A stretch of 64,000 bases of DNA from Rhodanobacter sp. Root480 (GTDB lineage: Bacteria > Pseudomonadota > Gammaproteobacteria > Xanthomonadales > Rhodanobacteraceae): contig NZ_LMEX01000002.1 of NCBI RefSeq assembly GCF_001426645.1, forward strand, positions 124,001 through 188,000, written 5' to 3'. Under the pieces are notes generated by a model. That model worked only from the letters and a program-made list of their open reading frames with translations, was not told the DNA's origin and ran no database searches. Positions 8,146 to 17,298 of the stretch are shown piece by piece. The position numbers and the translations under genes are program-made. Numbering within the stretch: position 1 is the stretch's first letter; each line of letters begins with the position of its first letter.

Positions 8146-11100
8146 ACTTCAGCCTGTGGATGCAGCGGCATCGCCGCTCGTTGCTGTTCCTGGTTTTCAT
8201 GCTGGCCGTGGGCGGCATCGCCAGCGCGTTCTTCATGCCGGTGGCGCTGTTTCCCGACGTCGCCTTTCCGCGGGTGCAGATGAGCCTCGATGCGGGCGAC
8301 CGGCCAGCCGACCAGATGGCCATCCAGGTGACCACGCCGGTTGAAGTGGCGGTGCGTCGGGTACGTGGCGTGCGCGATGTGAAGTCCACCACCAGCCGCG
8401 GCAGTGCGCAGATCGAGGTCAGTTTCGACTGGGGCTTCGACATGAACGCGGCGCTGCAGGAGATCAACGGCGCCGCCAGCCAGGTGCTGGCGCAGCTGCC
8501 CGCCGGCACGCAGCTGACCACCCGGCGGATGGACCCCACCACCTTCCCCGAACTCGGCTTCAGCCTGCGCTCGCACACGCTGTCGCCAAGCGACCTGCAT
8601 GACCTGGCCCAGTACCAGTTGCGGCCGTTGCTCAGCTCCGTCACCGGTGTGGCGAACGTCGACGTGCAAGGCGGCGCCGCGGCCGAATTCCATGCCGACG
8701 TGGACCCGCAGAAGTTGCGCGCGCTGGACCTGAGCCTGGCCGACGTGACCACGGCGGTGAGCCACGCGGCCACGATCCAGGCGATGGGCCGCGTGTCGGA
8801 TCACTACAAGCTGTACCTGCTGCTGGCCGACAACCAACCGACCACGCTTGCCGCGCTGGGCGACATCGTGGTGCGGGCGAACCTGGGTGGCGTCATTCGC
8901 CTGAAGGATGTGGCGCGGGTCAGCCTCGGCCATGTGCCGCAGTGGATCCGGGTCAACGCCGACGGCCAGAACGCGGTGCTGCTGCAGGTCTATCAGCAAC
9001 CCGGCGGCAACAGCGTGCAGATCGCCAGGGACGTGAGGCAGAGGCTGGCCGACTACGCGCCACAACTGCCCGCGGGCGTGCACATCGCCAACTGGTACGA
9101 CCAGACCCAGCTGGTGACGGCGGCGGCCGGCAGCGTGCGTGATGCGATCCTTATCGGCATCGTGCTGGCGGGGCTGGTGCTGTTCGTGTTCCTGCGCAAC
9201 ACGCGGGTGATCCTGATCGCGCTGATCGTGGTGCCGGCGGTGCTGGCCATCACCGTGCTGCTGCTGTCCGTGCTGGGCATGAGTTTCAACATGATGACCC
9301 TGGGTGGCATGGCGGCCGCCGTAGGCCTGATCATCGACGACATCATCGTGATGCTGGAACACATCATGCGCCGGGTTGCCGGCGGTGCTGGCGAGATCCA
9401 CCAACGCGTGGCCGAAGCGGCGTGGGAATTCACCCGGCCGCTGAGCGGTTCCAGCGCCGCCACCATCGTGATCTTCCTGCCGCTGGCGTTCCTGACCGGC
9501 GTTACCGGCGCGTTCTTCAAGGCGCTGTCGCTGACCATGGCCAGCGCGCTGATCATTTCCTACCTGCTGACCTGGGTGGCGGTGCCCCTGCTGGCCGAGC
9601 GCTTTCTCGATCGGAAACATCTTGCCGAGCCCACGCAAGACCGATTCGCCCGCCGCATGATGGCCGGCTACCAGAACACGCTGGCGCGCGGGTTGAAGCG
9701 GCCGTGGCTGGTGCTGGTCATCATCGTCCCGCTGCTCGCGCTTGGCGGCCTGGCTTTCACCCAGGTCGGCTCCGGCTTCATGCCGAAGATGGACGAGGGC
9801 GGTTTCATCCTCGATTACCTGTCGCCGCCGGGCACCTCGCTGGAGGAAACCGACCGCCTGCTGCACCAGGTCGAAACCATCATCCGCGCCAATCCCCACG
9901 TCGACACCTACTCGCGGCGCACCGGCCTGCAACTCGGCGGCGGCCTGACCGAAGCGAACACCGGTGATTTCTTCGTGCGCCTGAAGAACGGCGCGCGGCC
10001 CTCGACCGAGCTGGTGATGGAAACGGTACGCAGCCAGATAGAAAAGCAGGTGCCGGGGCTGGACGTCGACGTGGCGCAGTTGATGGAGGACCTGATCGGC
10101 GACCTGGTCGCGGTGCCGCAACCGATCGACGTGCAGCTTTCCGGCGCCGACGCCGCCACCTTGAACGCCACCGCGAAAAAAGTCGCGGCGAAAATCAGCA
10201 GGATCGATGGCGTGGTCAGCGTGCTCGACGGCATCAACCCGGCCGGCGATGCGCTGACCATCAAGGTGGACGAAACCAGGGCCGCACTCGAAGGGCTCGA
10301 CCCGGTCAGCGTCACCGACCAGGTGGCCGCGGCAGTCGACGGCACGGCCGCCGCCAGCATGCCCGAGGGCGACAAGCTGGTGGGCGTGCGCGTGCGGCTG
10401 CCGGAAAGCGCGCATCGGCGCATCGAGCAGATCGACCAGTTGCTGATCCGCGCCCCCGATGGCCACATGGTGCCGCTGTCGCGCGTGGCCACCATCACCC
10501 CCGTGCAGGGCCAGCCGGAGATCACGCGGATCAACCTGAAGCGGACGGTCTCGGTGACCGGCCGCCTCAGCGGCCGCAGCCTGGGCGCCGCCGTCGCCGA
10601 TGTGAAAAAGGTGATGAGCACCCCGGGCCTGCTGCCCAGGGGCGTGGTCTATCAGCTGGGCGGCACTTATCAGCAGCAGCAACAGGCGTTTCGCGGATTG
10701 ATGATCGTGATGGCGGCGGCGATCGCGCTGGTGTTCACCCTGCTGCTGTTCCTGTACGAAAGTTTCCGCGTGGCCATCACCATCCTGGCGATGCCGCTGC
10801 TGGCCATTCCCGCCGTGTTCGTGGGGCTGTGGGTTACCGGCATCGAGCTCAACATCTCGGCGATGATGGGCATGACGATGATCGTCGGCATCGTCACCGA
10901 GCTGGCGATCTTCTATTTCTCGGAGCTGCAGGAAGCGGAGAAGAAACACGAACTGCACGCCGCACTGCACGCGGCCGGCGAACACCGCATCCGGCCGATC
11001 CTGATGTCCACGCTGGCGGCGGTCCTGACCCTGCTGCCGCTGGCGCTTGCCATCGGCCGGGGTTCGCAGATGCAGCAGCCGCTGGCCATCGCGATCATCT

Positions 11101-11207
11101 CCGGCATGCTGGTGCAGCTGCCGCTGGTGCTGCTGGTGATGCCGGTGCTGTATGCGCTGCTGCGTCGCCGTGACAACACGCAGGGTCCGGATTCGACGCG
11201 TCAGTGA
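8142..11207 (+). CDS. RND efflux permease
   Basis: A 1021-residue inner-membrane proton antiporter of the AcrB/CusA superfamily, the motor of this pump. The GTG start overlaps the adaptor stop. It shows the family layout: TM1 (LLFLVFMLAVGGIASAFFM), a porter domain, six helices with the proton-relay pair Asp399-Asp400 in AAAVGLIIDDIIVMLEH, a second porter domain (SGFMPKMDEGGFILDYLSPP) and six more helices. The phrase MDEGGF is common in the heavy-metal/hydrophobe divisions of RND proteins, but no methionine relay as in CusA is obvious. A response-regulator remnant upstream suggests the pump once had a two-component controller. Confidence 0.95.
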   Translation: MNFSLWMQRHRRSLLFLVFMLAVGGIASAFFMPVALFPDVAFPRVQMSLDAGDRPADQMAIQVTTPVEVAVRRVRGVRDVKSTTSRGSAQIEVSFDWGFDMNAALQEINGAASQVLAQLPAGTQLTTRRMDPTTFPELGFSLRSHTLSPSDLHDLAQYQLRPLLSSVTGVANVDVQGGAAAEFHADVDPQKLRALDLSLADVTTAVSHAATIQAMGRVSDHYKLYLLLADNQPTTLAALGDIVVRANLGGVIRLKDVARVSLGHVPQWIRVNADGQNAVLLQVYQQPGGNSVQIARDVRQRLADYAPQLPAGVHIANWYDQTQLVTAAAGSVRDAILIGIVLAGLVLFVFLRNTRVILIALIVVPAVLAITVLLLSVLGMSFNMMTLGGMAAAVGLIIDDIIVMLEHIMRRVAGGAGEIHQRVAEAAWEFTRPLSGSSAATIVIFLPLAFLTGVTGAFFKALSLTMASALIISYLLTWVAVPLLAERFLDRKHLAEPTQDRFARRMMAGYQNTLARGLKRPWLVLVIIVPLLALGGLAFTQVGSGFMPKMDEGGFILDYLSPPGTSLEETDRLLHQVETIIRANPHVDTYSRRTGLQLGGGLTEANTGDFFVRLKNGARPSTELVMETVRSQIEKQVPGLDVDVAQLMEDLIGDLVAVPQPIDVQLSGADAATLNATAKKVAAKISRIDGVVSVLDGINPAGDALTIKVDETRAALEGLDPVSVTDQVAAAVDGTAAASMPEGDKLVGVRVRLPESAHRRIEQIDQLLIRAPDGHMVPLSRVATITPVQGQPEITRINLKRTVSVTGRLSGRSLGAAVADVKKVMSTPGLLPRGVVYQLGGTYQQQQQAFRGLMIVMAAAIALVFTLLLFLYESFRVAITILAMPLLAIPAVFVGLWVTGIELNISAMMGMTMIVGIVTELAIFYFSELQEAEKKHELHAALHAAGEHRIRPILMSTLAAVLTLLPLALAIGRGSQMQQPLAIAIISGMLVQLPLVLLVMPVLYALLRRRDNTQGPDSTRQ

Positions 11208-11306
11208 CCCAGCTCGACCTCGCCGCGTTCGGGCGCTGGCGGTGTGCTGACCGCGGGACGATCGTGATCGCATCCGGCGTGGATTCGCACCGCGTGGCGA
11301 GGCAGG

Positions 11307-12473
11307 TCAGCCCCGCGACGACGTGCCGCCGGCCACCTGTTTCGGCGAGAGCTTCGCGCACCATTCGGCGGCGGCTGTCGCCACCACCACGGCATGCATC
11401 CCGCGGGTATCCAGCGCGGCGTTGGCACCGCCGCAGGGCGCGTACTTGGTCGGGTCGGTCACCGAAAACAAGCCAAGCGTCGGCGTGCCGCTGGCGGCAG
11501 CCAGGTGCATGACGCCGCAGTCGGCGCTGATGAAGCCATCCATGCAGGCAATCATCGCGGCCAGCCGGCGCAGGTTCTGCGAGTAGAACGGCGTCAGCCG
11601 CGACCCCAGTTGCGAGTGCCCATGCGCGGCCAGCAAATCCACCAGCTGCACATGCGGGCACAACGCCTGGAACGTGTCCACGAACTGGTTCCACCAGCTT
11701 TCGCTGTAACACTTGGCGCCGGTGGCATTGGGAAAGATCGCCACCGTCATGCTGTGCGACCCACGCGACGCGCCACAAACGCGGCCCATGACCTTGGCCG
11801 CCTCCTGTATTTCGCGCGGCGTCAGATCGAGATTGAGTGGCGGGTAATCCGCACGCGTGGGGCCGGCATATGCCTGGCGCAGCAGGAAAACACTTCGATC
11901 GGCGAGATGGCGCGGCCATGCCAGCGCATGCCATGCCGACCCCGGGTTCATCCTCGGGTCCGGAAACCCCAGTTTGTATCGCGCATGCGACAGGGCCAGC
12001 GCGATCCGCCCGGACTGCGACCCATGGCAGGCGTCGATGGCCAGATCGTAATGACACCGCCGCAGCGCCCGAAGCGCGCGTATCGAAACCCACAGATGGC
12101 GGGCGATCTTCTGCGGCAGCACGAACACCTCGTGCACGCTGAACCGGTTGTCGTAGAGGCAGGCGGTGGCGTGGCTGCCCAGAATGTCGATCTCGGCCCC
12201 CGGGTACAGCGTCTCGATCTCGGCGATCAGCGGACTGATCAACACGCTGTTGCCAAGCCGATGGTTCGGCCGGCAGACCAGTACCCGATGGATGCCGACC
12301 GTCGGCAGGCCACCCGGCTCGCACAAGCCACGGCCCACCTTGCGAAACATGTGGCCAAGCACCCGCGCCACCGAATCCCGCCGCCACGCATCCCAGGGGA
12401 ACGAACATCGGAAAGCGCGCGGCAACGCGGGTCGCGCAATGGTGACGTGGCGAGCGAAGGGCACGATAGTCAT
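11307..12473 (-). CDS. Glycosyltransferase family 9 protein (LPS heptosyltransferase-like)
   Basis: GT9 enzymes add ADP-heptose or related sugars to lipopolysaccharide core on the inner face of the inner membrane. The 388-residue protein has a Rossmann start at about residue 60 (RVLVCRPNHRLGNSVLISPL; classic form NHLGD) and the C-terminal nucleotide-sugar segment ADCGVMHLAAASGTPTLGLF. The N-terminal ~55 residues before the fold are basic and longer than in WaaC or WaaF. The ATG at 12473 is preferred to an upstream TTG. It stands alone on the minus strand with no other LPS genes nearby, so the acceptor is unknown. The 99 bp between its stop and the RND stop hold no gene. Confidence 0.85.
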   Translation of the reverse strand: MTIVPFARHVTIARPALPRAFRCSFPWDAWRRDSVARVLGHMFRKVGRGLCEPGGLPTVGIHRVLVCRPNHRLGNSVLISPLIAEIETLYPGAEIDILGSHATACLYDNRFSVHEVFVLPQKIARHLWVSIRALRALRRCHYDLAIDACHGSQSGRIALALSHARYKLGFPDPRMNPGSAWHALAWPRHLADRSVFLLRQAYAGPTRADYPPLNLDLTPREIQEAAKVMGRVCGASRGSHSMTVAIFPNATGAKCYSESWWNQFVDTFQALCPHVQLVDLLAAHGHSQLGSRLTPFYSQNLRRLAAMIACMDGFISADCGVMHLAAASGTPTLGLFSVTDPTKYAPCGGANAALDTRGMHAVVVATAAAEWCAKLSPKQVAGGTSSRG

Positions 12474-12580
12474 GACCAAAGCATGAAACCGCTCGCTTTC
12501 AATCTGCTTACGCTGGTGTGTGCTGGACGTTAACGCCGGCGCGCATTCTCGCTACGCCTGCAACACCGCGACCCGGGGCT

Positions 12581-12910
12581 TTACCGGTCGTCGCGGGTCC
12601 AGATGGCGCCGTCTTCCTCGCGCACGGGGAAGCTGGCGATCGGCTCGTAGGCCGGTGGTTTTGTGACCGCGCCGGTGCGCACGTCGAAGCGCGCGCCGTG
12701 GCGCGGGCATTCCACTTCGAAACCGAATACCTCGCCACCGGCGAGGTCACCGCCGTCGTGGGTGCAGGTGTCTTCGATGGCATACAGCGCGCCGTCGATG
12801 TTGTACACGGCGATCGGCGTGTCGCCATCCCACACGACCTTGTACTCGCCGGGCAGGAAATCGCTGCGCGTGCCAACGCGGATCCAGTCGTGCACGTTCC
12901 AGTCGCTCAT
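12581..12910 (-). CDS. Rieske [2Fe-2S] ferredoxin-like protein
   Basis: A 109-residue soluble Rieske protein of the NirD/BphF type. Cluster ligands are in CTHDGGDL (Cys and His) and CPRHGARFDV (Cys and His), 17-18 residues apart, as in the ferredoxin subunits of non-heme oxygenases and the small subunit of nitrite reductase. No oxygenase alpha subunit or nitrite reductase is nearby, so its electron partner is unknown. Its ATG overlaps the stop of the GNAT gene (ATGA), so the two are translated together. The Rieske assignment is firm; the pathway is open. Confidence 0.92.
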   Translation of the reverse strand: MSDWNVHDWIRVGTRSDFLPGEYKVVWDGDTPIAVYNIDGALYAIEDTCTHDGGDLAGGEVFGFEVECPRHGARFDVRTGAVTKPPAYEPIASFPVREEDGAIWTRDDR

Positions 12911-13464
12911 GCCGCGGCCTCCGTCAGGTTCTTCAGCAGTACTTCGAAGCGCAGGTCGTCGCGGCGGGGGATGCCGAAACGCTCGTCGCCATACGGGAAC
13001 GGCTCGAACTGGCCGGTGCGCCGGTAGCCGCGGCGGCCATACCAGGCGATGAGTTCATCGCGCTGCACGATCACCGTCATGCGCAACGTGGCGCAGCCCC
13101 AGGTTTCGCCCACGATGCGCTCGGCCTCGGCCAGCACGCGTTTGCCCAGGCCCGCGCCCTGCGCCAGCGGGTCGACGGCGAACATGCCGAAATAGCCGCT
13201 GTCGCCGCGTTGTTCCAGCTGGCAGCAGGCCATCAACTTGCCATCGCGTTCGGCCAGCAGCAGCTGGCTATGCGGCCCGGCGATCAATGCCAGCACGTCA
13301 TCGACATTGGTTCGCCGGCCATCGAGCAGGTTGGATTCGGTGGTCCAGCCGCGCAGGCCGGATTCGCCGCGATAGGCGGATTCCACCAGGTCGACAATGG
13401 CGGCGGCATCGGCGGCGCGCGCCGTGCGAAAGGTCAGGGCTTCAGTTTCCGTCATGCCCGACAT
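12907..13464 (-). CDS. GNAT-family N-acetyltransferase
   Basis: The 185-residue protein has the GNAT fold: the first strand and helix ALTFRTARAADAAAIVDLVE, and the acetyl-CoA motif A region GMFAVDPLAQGAGLGKRVLA (pattern Q/R-x-x-G-x-G/A), followed by AERIVGETWGCATLRMTVI and the final GYRRTGQFEPFPYGD. Such enzymes acetylate small molecules or protein termini; the substrate cannot be read here. Starts at 13464 or 13455 are both possible. It is the first gene of a two-gene operon with the Rieske protein. Confidence 0.88.
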   Translation of the reverse strand: MSGMTETEALTFRTARAADAAAIVDLVESAYRGESGLRGWTTESNLLDGRRTNVDDVLALIAGPHSQLLLAERDGKLMACCQLEQRGDSGYFGMFAVDPLAQGAGLGKRVLAEAERIVGETWGCATLRMTVIVQRDELIAWYGRRGYRRTGQFEPFPYGDERFGIPRRDDLRFEVLLKNLTEAAA

Positions 13465-13591
13465 GATAGTGGGCGGCCGCGTTCCGCCACCATGACCTGC
13501 GGCATGACCTTGGGCACTTCTGGCACCCTGCGTTGCTGCCTACGGTGCGGTTTCGACATTGACCATGCGCCGCGCGCACCCAGGAGATTCC

Positions 13592-15628
13592 ATGACCTTC
13601 CGCATCGTCCGGCCGCTCGCCCTCGCCATCGGACTGGCCCTGTCCGTCCCGGTCGTCGCCGCATCGCACAGCGCGTTCGACGTGAGCGAGATCGACACCA
13701 CGCTCAACGCCTGCAACGACTTCAACGGCTACGTCAACGCCAAGTGGGTGGCGGCCAACCCGATTCCGGACGACCGCACCCGCTGGGGCTCGTTCGACCT
13801 GCTGCGCGAAGACAGCCTGAACGTGCAGCGCACCATCGTGGAGAACGCCGCGCACCACGCGGCCACCGCGAAGCCCGGCTCGATCGAGCAGAAAATCGGC
13901 TACCTGTACGCGTCGGGCATGGACGAGGCCGCCATCGACAAAGCCGGCTTTGCGCCGATCAAGCCTCGCCTGGCGCAGATCGCCGCGCTGCGCGACAGCG
14001 ACGACGTGGTGCGCTACATCCGCGACAGCCATGCGCAGGGCGAGCCGGTACTGTTCCGCTTCGGCGGCAATGCCGACTTCAAGGATTCCAACCGGCAGAT
14101 CGCCTACGCCAACCAGGGCGGCCTGGGCCTGCCCACGGCGGACTATTACCGCAAACCCGAACAGGCGGCGATCCGCAGCGCCTACGTGAAGCACATCGCC
14201 AGACTGTTCGAACTCACCGGCACCGCCAGCGCCGACGCGCAACGCCAGGCCACCGCCGTGCTGGCCTTCGAAACCCGTCTTGCCGCCGCCTCGCTGGTAC
14301 CCGTGCAATTGCGCCAGCCGGAAAACCGCTACCACTACGTCAGCCTCGCCGAGGCCGACAAGGTGACGCCGAGCTTCGACTGGGCCGCCTTCTTCAAGAC
14401 ACAGAACGCCAACGTCACCGACGGCTTCTCGCTGTCGCAGCCGAAGTTTTTCGCCGAAGTGCAGCAGATGCTCGGCGACGAGCCGGTCGCCACCTGGCAG
14501 GCCTACCTGCGTTATCACGCCATCGACAACGCAGCGCCCTACTTGTCCACACCGTTCCAGCAGGCGGATTTTGCATTCCACGAGCAGGCGCTGAACGGGC
14601 AGAAGGACATCAAGCCACGCTGGAAACGCGTGCTGGAAGCCACCAACGATGCGATGGGCATGGCGCTGGGCCAACTCTACGTGGCCGACCATTTCTCGCC
14701 GGTGGCCAAGCAGCGCGCCCAGCAACTGGTCGACAACCTGCGCGCCGCCTTCCGCACCCGCATCGAACAGCTGCCGTGGATGAGCGATGCCACCAAGCAG
14801 AAGGCGCTGCAGAAATGGGCCACCTTCGTGCCCAAGATCGGTTACCCGGACAAGTGGCGTGACTGGTCCGGGCTGACGCTGGCGCCGGACAACTACTACG
14901 CCAACATGCAGGCCGCGTCGAAGTTCGACCACAACTACCGCATGGCCAAGATCGGCAAGCCGGTGGATCGCGACGAATGGGGCATGACGCCGCAGACGGT
15001 GAATGCGTATTACAGCGCGCAGAAAAACGAGATCGTGTTTCCCGCGGCGATCCTGCAGCCGCCGTTCTTCGACGCCAACGCGGATGACGCGATCAACTAC
15101 GGCGGCATCGGCGCCGTGATCGGCCACGAGATGGGCCACGGCTACGACGACCAGGGCAGCAAGTTCGACGCGCAGGGCAACAACGTCAACTGGTGGACCG
15201 ACGCCGACCGCGCCGCATTCGAGGCACGCACCAAAAAGCTGGGCGCGCAATTCGACGCCTACGAACCGCTGCCCGGCAAACACGTCAACGGCCAGCTGAC
15301 GATGGGCGAAAACATCGGCGACCTGGGCGGGCTCAACGCGGCCTACACCGCGCTGCAGATGGCATTGTCGAAAAACCCGGCCGAGGCCAACCGCAAGATA
15401 GACGGCTATACGCAAGACCAGCGCTTCTTCCTCAACTGGGCGCGCGTGTGGCGCGGCAACATCCGCCCCAAGGCACAACTCACCCTGCTCAACACCGACC
15501 CGCACGCGCCCGCACCATTCCGCGCCATCGGCGCACCATCGAACATGCCGGAGTTCGCCAGGGCATTTCAGTGCAGGAGCGGCGACGCGATGGTGCGCGA
15601 TGGGGAGAAGCAGGTGAAGATCTGGTAG
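13592..15628 (+). CDS. M13 family zinc metallopeptidase (neprilysin/PepO-like)
   Basis: An exported endopeptidase of 678 residues. A signal peptide (RPLALAIGLALSVPVVAASH) is followed by the M13 N-terminal domain (NDFNGYVNAKWVAANPIPDD) and the catalytic domain with the zinc motif HEMGH at residues 512-516 in VIGHEMGHGYDDQG. The third ligand Glu sits in GENIGDLGGL, and the conserved NAYYSAQKNEIVFPAAILQP precedes them. The protein ends in the usual motif C/W (KIW here). The start at 13592 has AGGAG at good spacing; upstream in-frame codons do not. It probably digests peptides in the periplasm. No operon partner. Confidence 0.95.
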   Translation: MTFRIVRPLALAIGLALSVPVVAASHSAFDVSEIDTTLNACNDFNGYVNAKWVAANPIPDDRTRWGSFDLLREDSLNVQRTIVENAAHHAATAKPGSIEQKIGYLYASGMDEAAIDKAGFAPIKPRLAQIAALRDSDDVVRYIRDSHAQGEPVLFRFGGNADFKDSNRQIAYANQGGLGLPTADYYRKPEQAAIRSAYVKHIARLFELTGTASADAQRQATAVLAFETRLAAASLVPVQLRQPENRYHYVSLAEADKVTPSFDWAAFFKTQNANVTDGFSLSQPKFFAEVQQMLGDEPVATWQAYLRYHAIDNAAPYLSTPFQQADFAFHEQALNGQKDIKPRWKRVLEATNDAMGMALGQLYVADHFSPVAKQRAQQLVDNLRAAFRTRIEQLPWMSDATKQKALQKWATFVPKIGYPDKWRDWSGLTLAPDNYYANMQAASKFDHNYRMAKIGKPVDRDEWGMTPQTVNAYYSAQKNEIVFPAAILQPPFFDANADDAINYGGIGAVIGHEMGHGYDDQGSKFDAQGNNVNWWTDADRAAFEARTKKLGAQFDAYEPLPGKHVNGQLTMGENIGDLGGLNAAYTALQMALSKNPAEANRKIDGYTQDQRFFLNWARVWRGNIRPKAQLTLLNTDPHAPAPFRAIGAPSNMPEFARAFQCRSGDAMVRDGEKQVKIW

Positions 15629-15693
15629 GCGACGTGGTTTGCTGACCGACTTACCGTTCGGGCCGCGCGGTTGCGAAAATCGGAGGACCCGCT

Positions 15694-15835
15694 TGCTTCC
15701 CCTGCGTAGCGGGGGAAGCTGCCCGGAGGGCTGATGGGGGCGCTCCTCAGTCGGCGTAAAAAGCCAACAGCGGCGCGGCTTTTGCCGCGTGCCCCTTCCG
15801 CCTTCCGGCACCTTTCCCCCGCAAGCGGGGGAAGG
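15694..15835. repeat. Dispersed C-rich palindromic repeats (CCCCCGCAAGCGGGGG type)
   Basis: Two small palindromes, CTTCCCCTGCGTAGCGGGG (around 15694-15717) and CCTTTCCCCCGCAAGCGGGG (from 15811), lie between the convergent M13 peptidase and panE genes. Copies with the same C-run, GC-rich loop and G-run occur at 25906-26056 and 47171-47345. In this convergent gap they could act as bidirectional transcription ends, but no T-tract follows. The rest of the 257-bp gap holds no gene I recognise. Confidence 0.6.
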
Positions 15836-15885
15836 AACAGCATCGCGCTTCGCGACTGCTCAGACCGACCGGCGAGCGCTCAGGG

Positions 15886-16821
15886 TCAGACTGATCGCGT
15901 CTCCGCCATGCCCGCCTCGTACACCTTCAGATTCGCGTAAACCACCGCCAGCAGCGACGACGTGGCGTGTTGCGAATCAGCTCGCGCCAGCATGTCGCCG
16001 ATGACGTGATCGGCCTCGATCGCATGGCCATGTTGCAGGTCGCGCAGCATCGACGCGGTTAGGCTCGAGCCGGCTTCGGTGAGTATCCCGCGGGCACGTT
16101 GCAACGTGGCCTCGCCCGACGCATGCCCGGCGCGTTCCGCCACCGCGCGGCACTCTTCCAGCAGCGCCAGCGCCGCCGCGATGCCGCCGGGTGCGGCGAC
16201 GATATCGCCGACCGGGCCGCGCATCAGGCAGGTGATGCCCGCCAGCGACGCCAGGAACACCCATTTGTCCCACATGTCCTGCAGCACGTGCTGGCTGGGG
16301 CGGGCGTCGAAACCGGCATCGCTCAGCTCGCGCGTGATGCGCTGCATGCGTTCGGACGCGCTGCCATCGCGTTCGCCAAAGGTGAGCCCGTGCGTCTGGT
16401 TCAGATGCCGCACGGCGCCGGCCCCATCCAGCGTGGCGGCGATCACGCACTGCCCGCCCAGCACATGCTGTGCGCCGAAACGCGCCTCCAGCAGATCGAG
16501 CTGGCGCATGCCGTTCAACAACGGAAGGATCGCGGTATCCGGCCCCACCGCCGGCGCGATGTCGGCCATTGCCTGTTCCAGGCCGTAGGCCTTGCAGCTG
16601 AGCAGGATCAGGTCGTACGGCTCGCGCAGCGCCGCCGCCACTACGGTCGGCGGCGCCGGCAGGTTCACATCGCCGGCGAAGCTGTGGATCGCCAGGCCAT
16701 GCTGCGCCAGTTGCGCCGCACGGCGCTCGCGCACCAGGAAGGTGACATCGCGCCCGTGCTGCAACAGACGCCCGCCGAAATAACCGCCGGTGGCACCGGC
16801 ACCGATAACCAGAATACGCAT
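15886..16821 (-). CDS. panE: 2-dehydropantoate 2-reductase (ketopantoate reductase)
   Basis: Reduces ketopantoate to pantoate with NADPH in pantothenate and CoA biosynthesis. The 311-residue protein begins with the Rossmann motif MRILVIGAGATGGYFGG, has LLSCKAYGLEQAM (with the conserved Lys) and NGMRQLDLLEARFG, and in the C-terminal domain DMWDKWVFLASLAGITCLMRG, where the catalytic Lys is expected. Ketopantoate reductase paralogues are common, so the exact substrate is not certain. A long non-coding gap lies upstream (16822-17298). Confidence 0.88.
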   Translation of the reverse strand: MRILVIGAGATGGYFGGRLLQHGRDVTFLVRERRAAQLAQHGLAIHSFAGDVNLPAPPTVVAAALREPYDLILLSCKAYGLEQAMADIAPAVGPDTAILPLLNGMRQLDLLEARFGAQHVLGGQCVIAATLDGAGAVRHLNQTHGLTFGERDGSASERMQRITRELSDAGFDARPSQHVLQDMWDKWVFLASLAGITCLMRGPVGDIVAAPGGIAAALALLEECRAVAERAGHASGEATLQRARGILTEAGSSLTASMLRDLQHGHAIEADHVIGDMLARADSQHATSSLLAVVYANLKVYEAGMAETRSV

Positions 16822-17298
16822 GACTCAAGCTCCGTGGAGATTGCGGTCGATCGGGAGGCATTGATGTTCTGAATGCCGCCACAGCATTGCCCGACGGCAA
16901 GCGAATAAATCGATCGTGAAACAAATCCCAGAATAGCCGTTCGACGATTGACGGTCGGAAATCACGAGGTCGCCACGATCAACCCTTCGACAACTTCCAT
17001 TGGCAAGCCTTTGTGCAGCAACCCGTTGTTCCCTGAACGACCTCAAGAGTTATTCCCTGGCGCCGATGAATTGACAAGGGAGATACCGTTCGGCGCAAAA
17101 ACGGCAAATCGGCCTCCCTGAAATCGAAAGAAATGAGATGTGCATCACATTTTGTTCTTTCTCATGGGTTCAATGCACGAAACGCAAATGCTTTAGCCCA
17201 TTTCTTGCTTATGGATTCAAACCGGCCAACAAGCCATCGAAGTTTCACGCCACCAGCAGTTGAAAGTGGTGGCCACCTTACTTACTGGGGAAAGAAAC
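16822..17298. other. Long intergenic region between panE and the pilus operon, with a large dyad
   Basis: This 477-bp stretch is clearly richer in A+T than its surroundings and has no convincing gene on either strand. Transcription diverges here, panE to the left and the pilus operon to the right. The 5' untranslated region of the first pilin ends with GGGGAAAGAAAC before the ATG at 17299. The only obvious structure is the dyad at 17126-17161. A TTGACA at 17071-17076 has no good -10 at the right distance. Confidence 0.6.
17126..17161. promoter_or_regulatory. Nested near-palindrome upstream of the chaperone-usher operon (candidate operator)
   Basis: Outer arms GAAAGAA (17126-17132) and TTCTTTC (17155-17161) surround an inner ATGTG-CAT-CACAT (17138-17150). 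Both dyads share almost the same centre (17143.5-17144). It lies about 140 bp before the first pilin gene. The inner part resembles half-sites of Crp/Clp-type regulators, but the 3-bp spacing is shorter than the usual 6, so the binding protein is unknown. Confidence 0.45.

Noticed and set aside
8043-11273. A 1076-codon open frame antisense to the RND permease
   Set aside because: The plus strand encodes a full RND protein with all motifs; the antisense frame is a low-complexity product (His, Gln, Arg-rich) of high GC with no recognisable domain.
12581-13464. Rieske protein plus GNAT gene as an oxygenase pathway
   Set aside because: No oxygenase alpha subunit, reductase or nitrite reductase is nearby; the pair is coupled in translation, but a pathway cannot be supported.
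17138-17150. A canonical Crp/Clp site at ATGTGCATCACAT
   Set aside because: The half-sites are only 3 bp apart, while Crp and Clp need about 6; kept only as an operator of unknown type.
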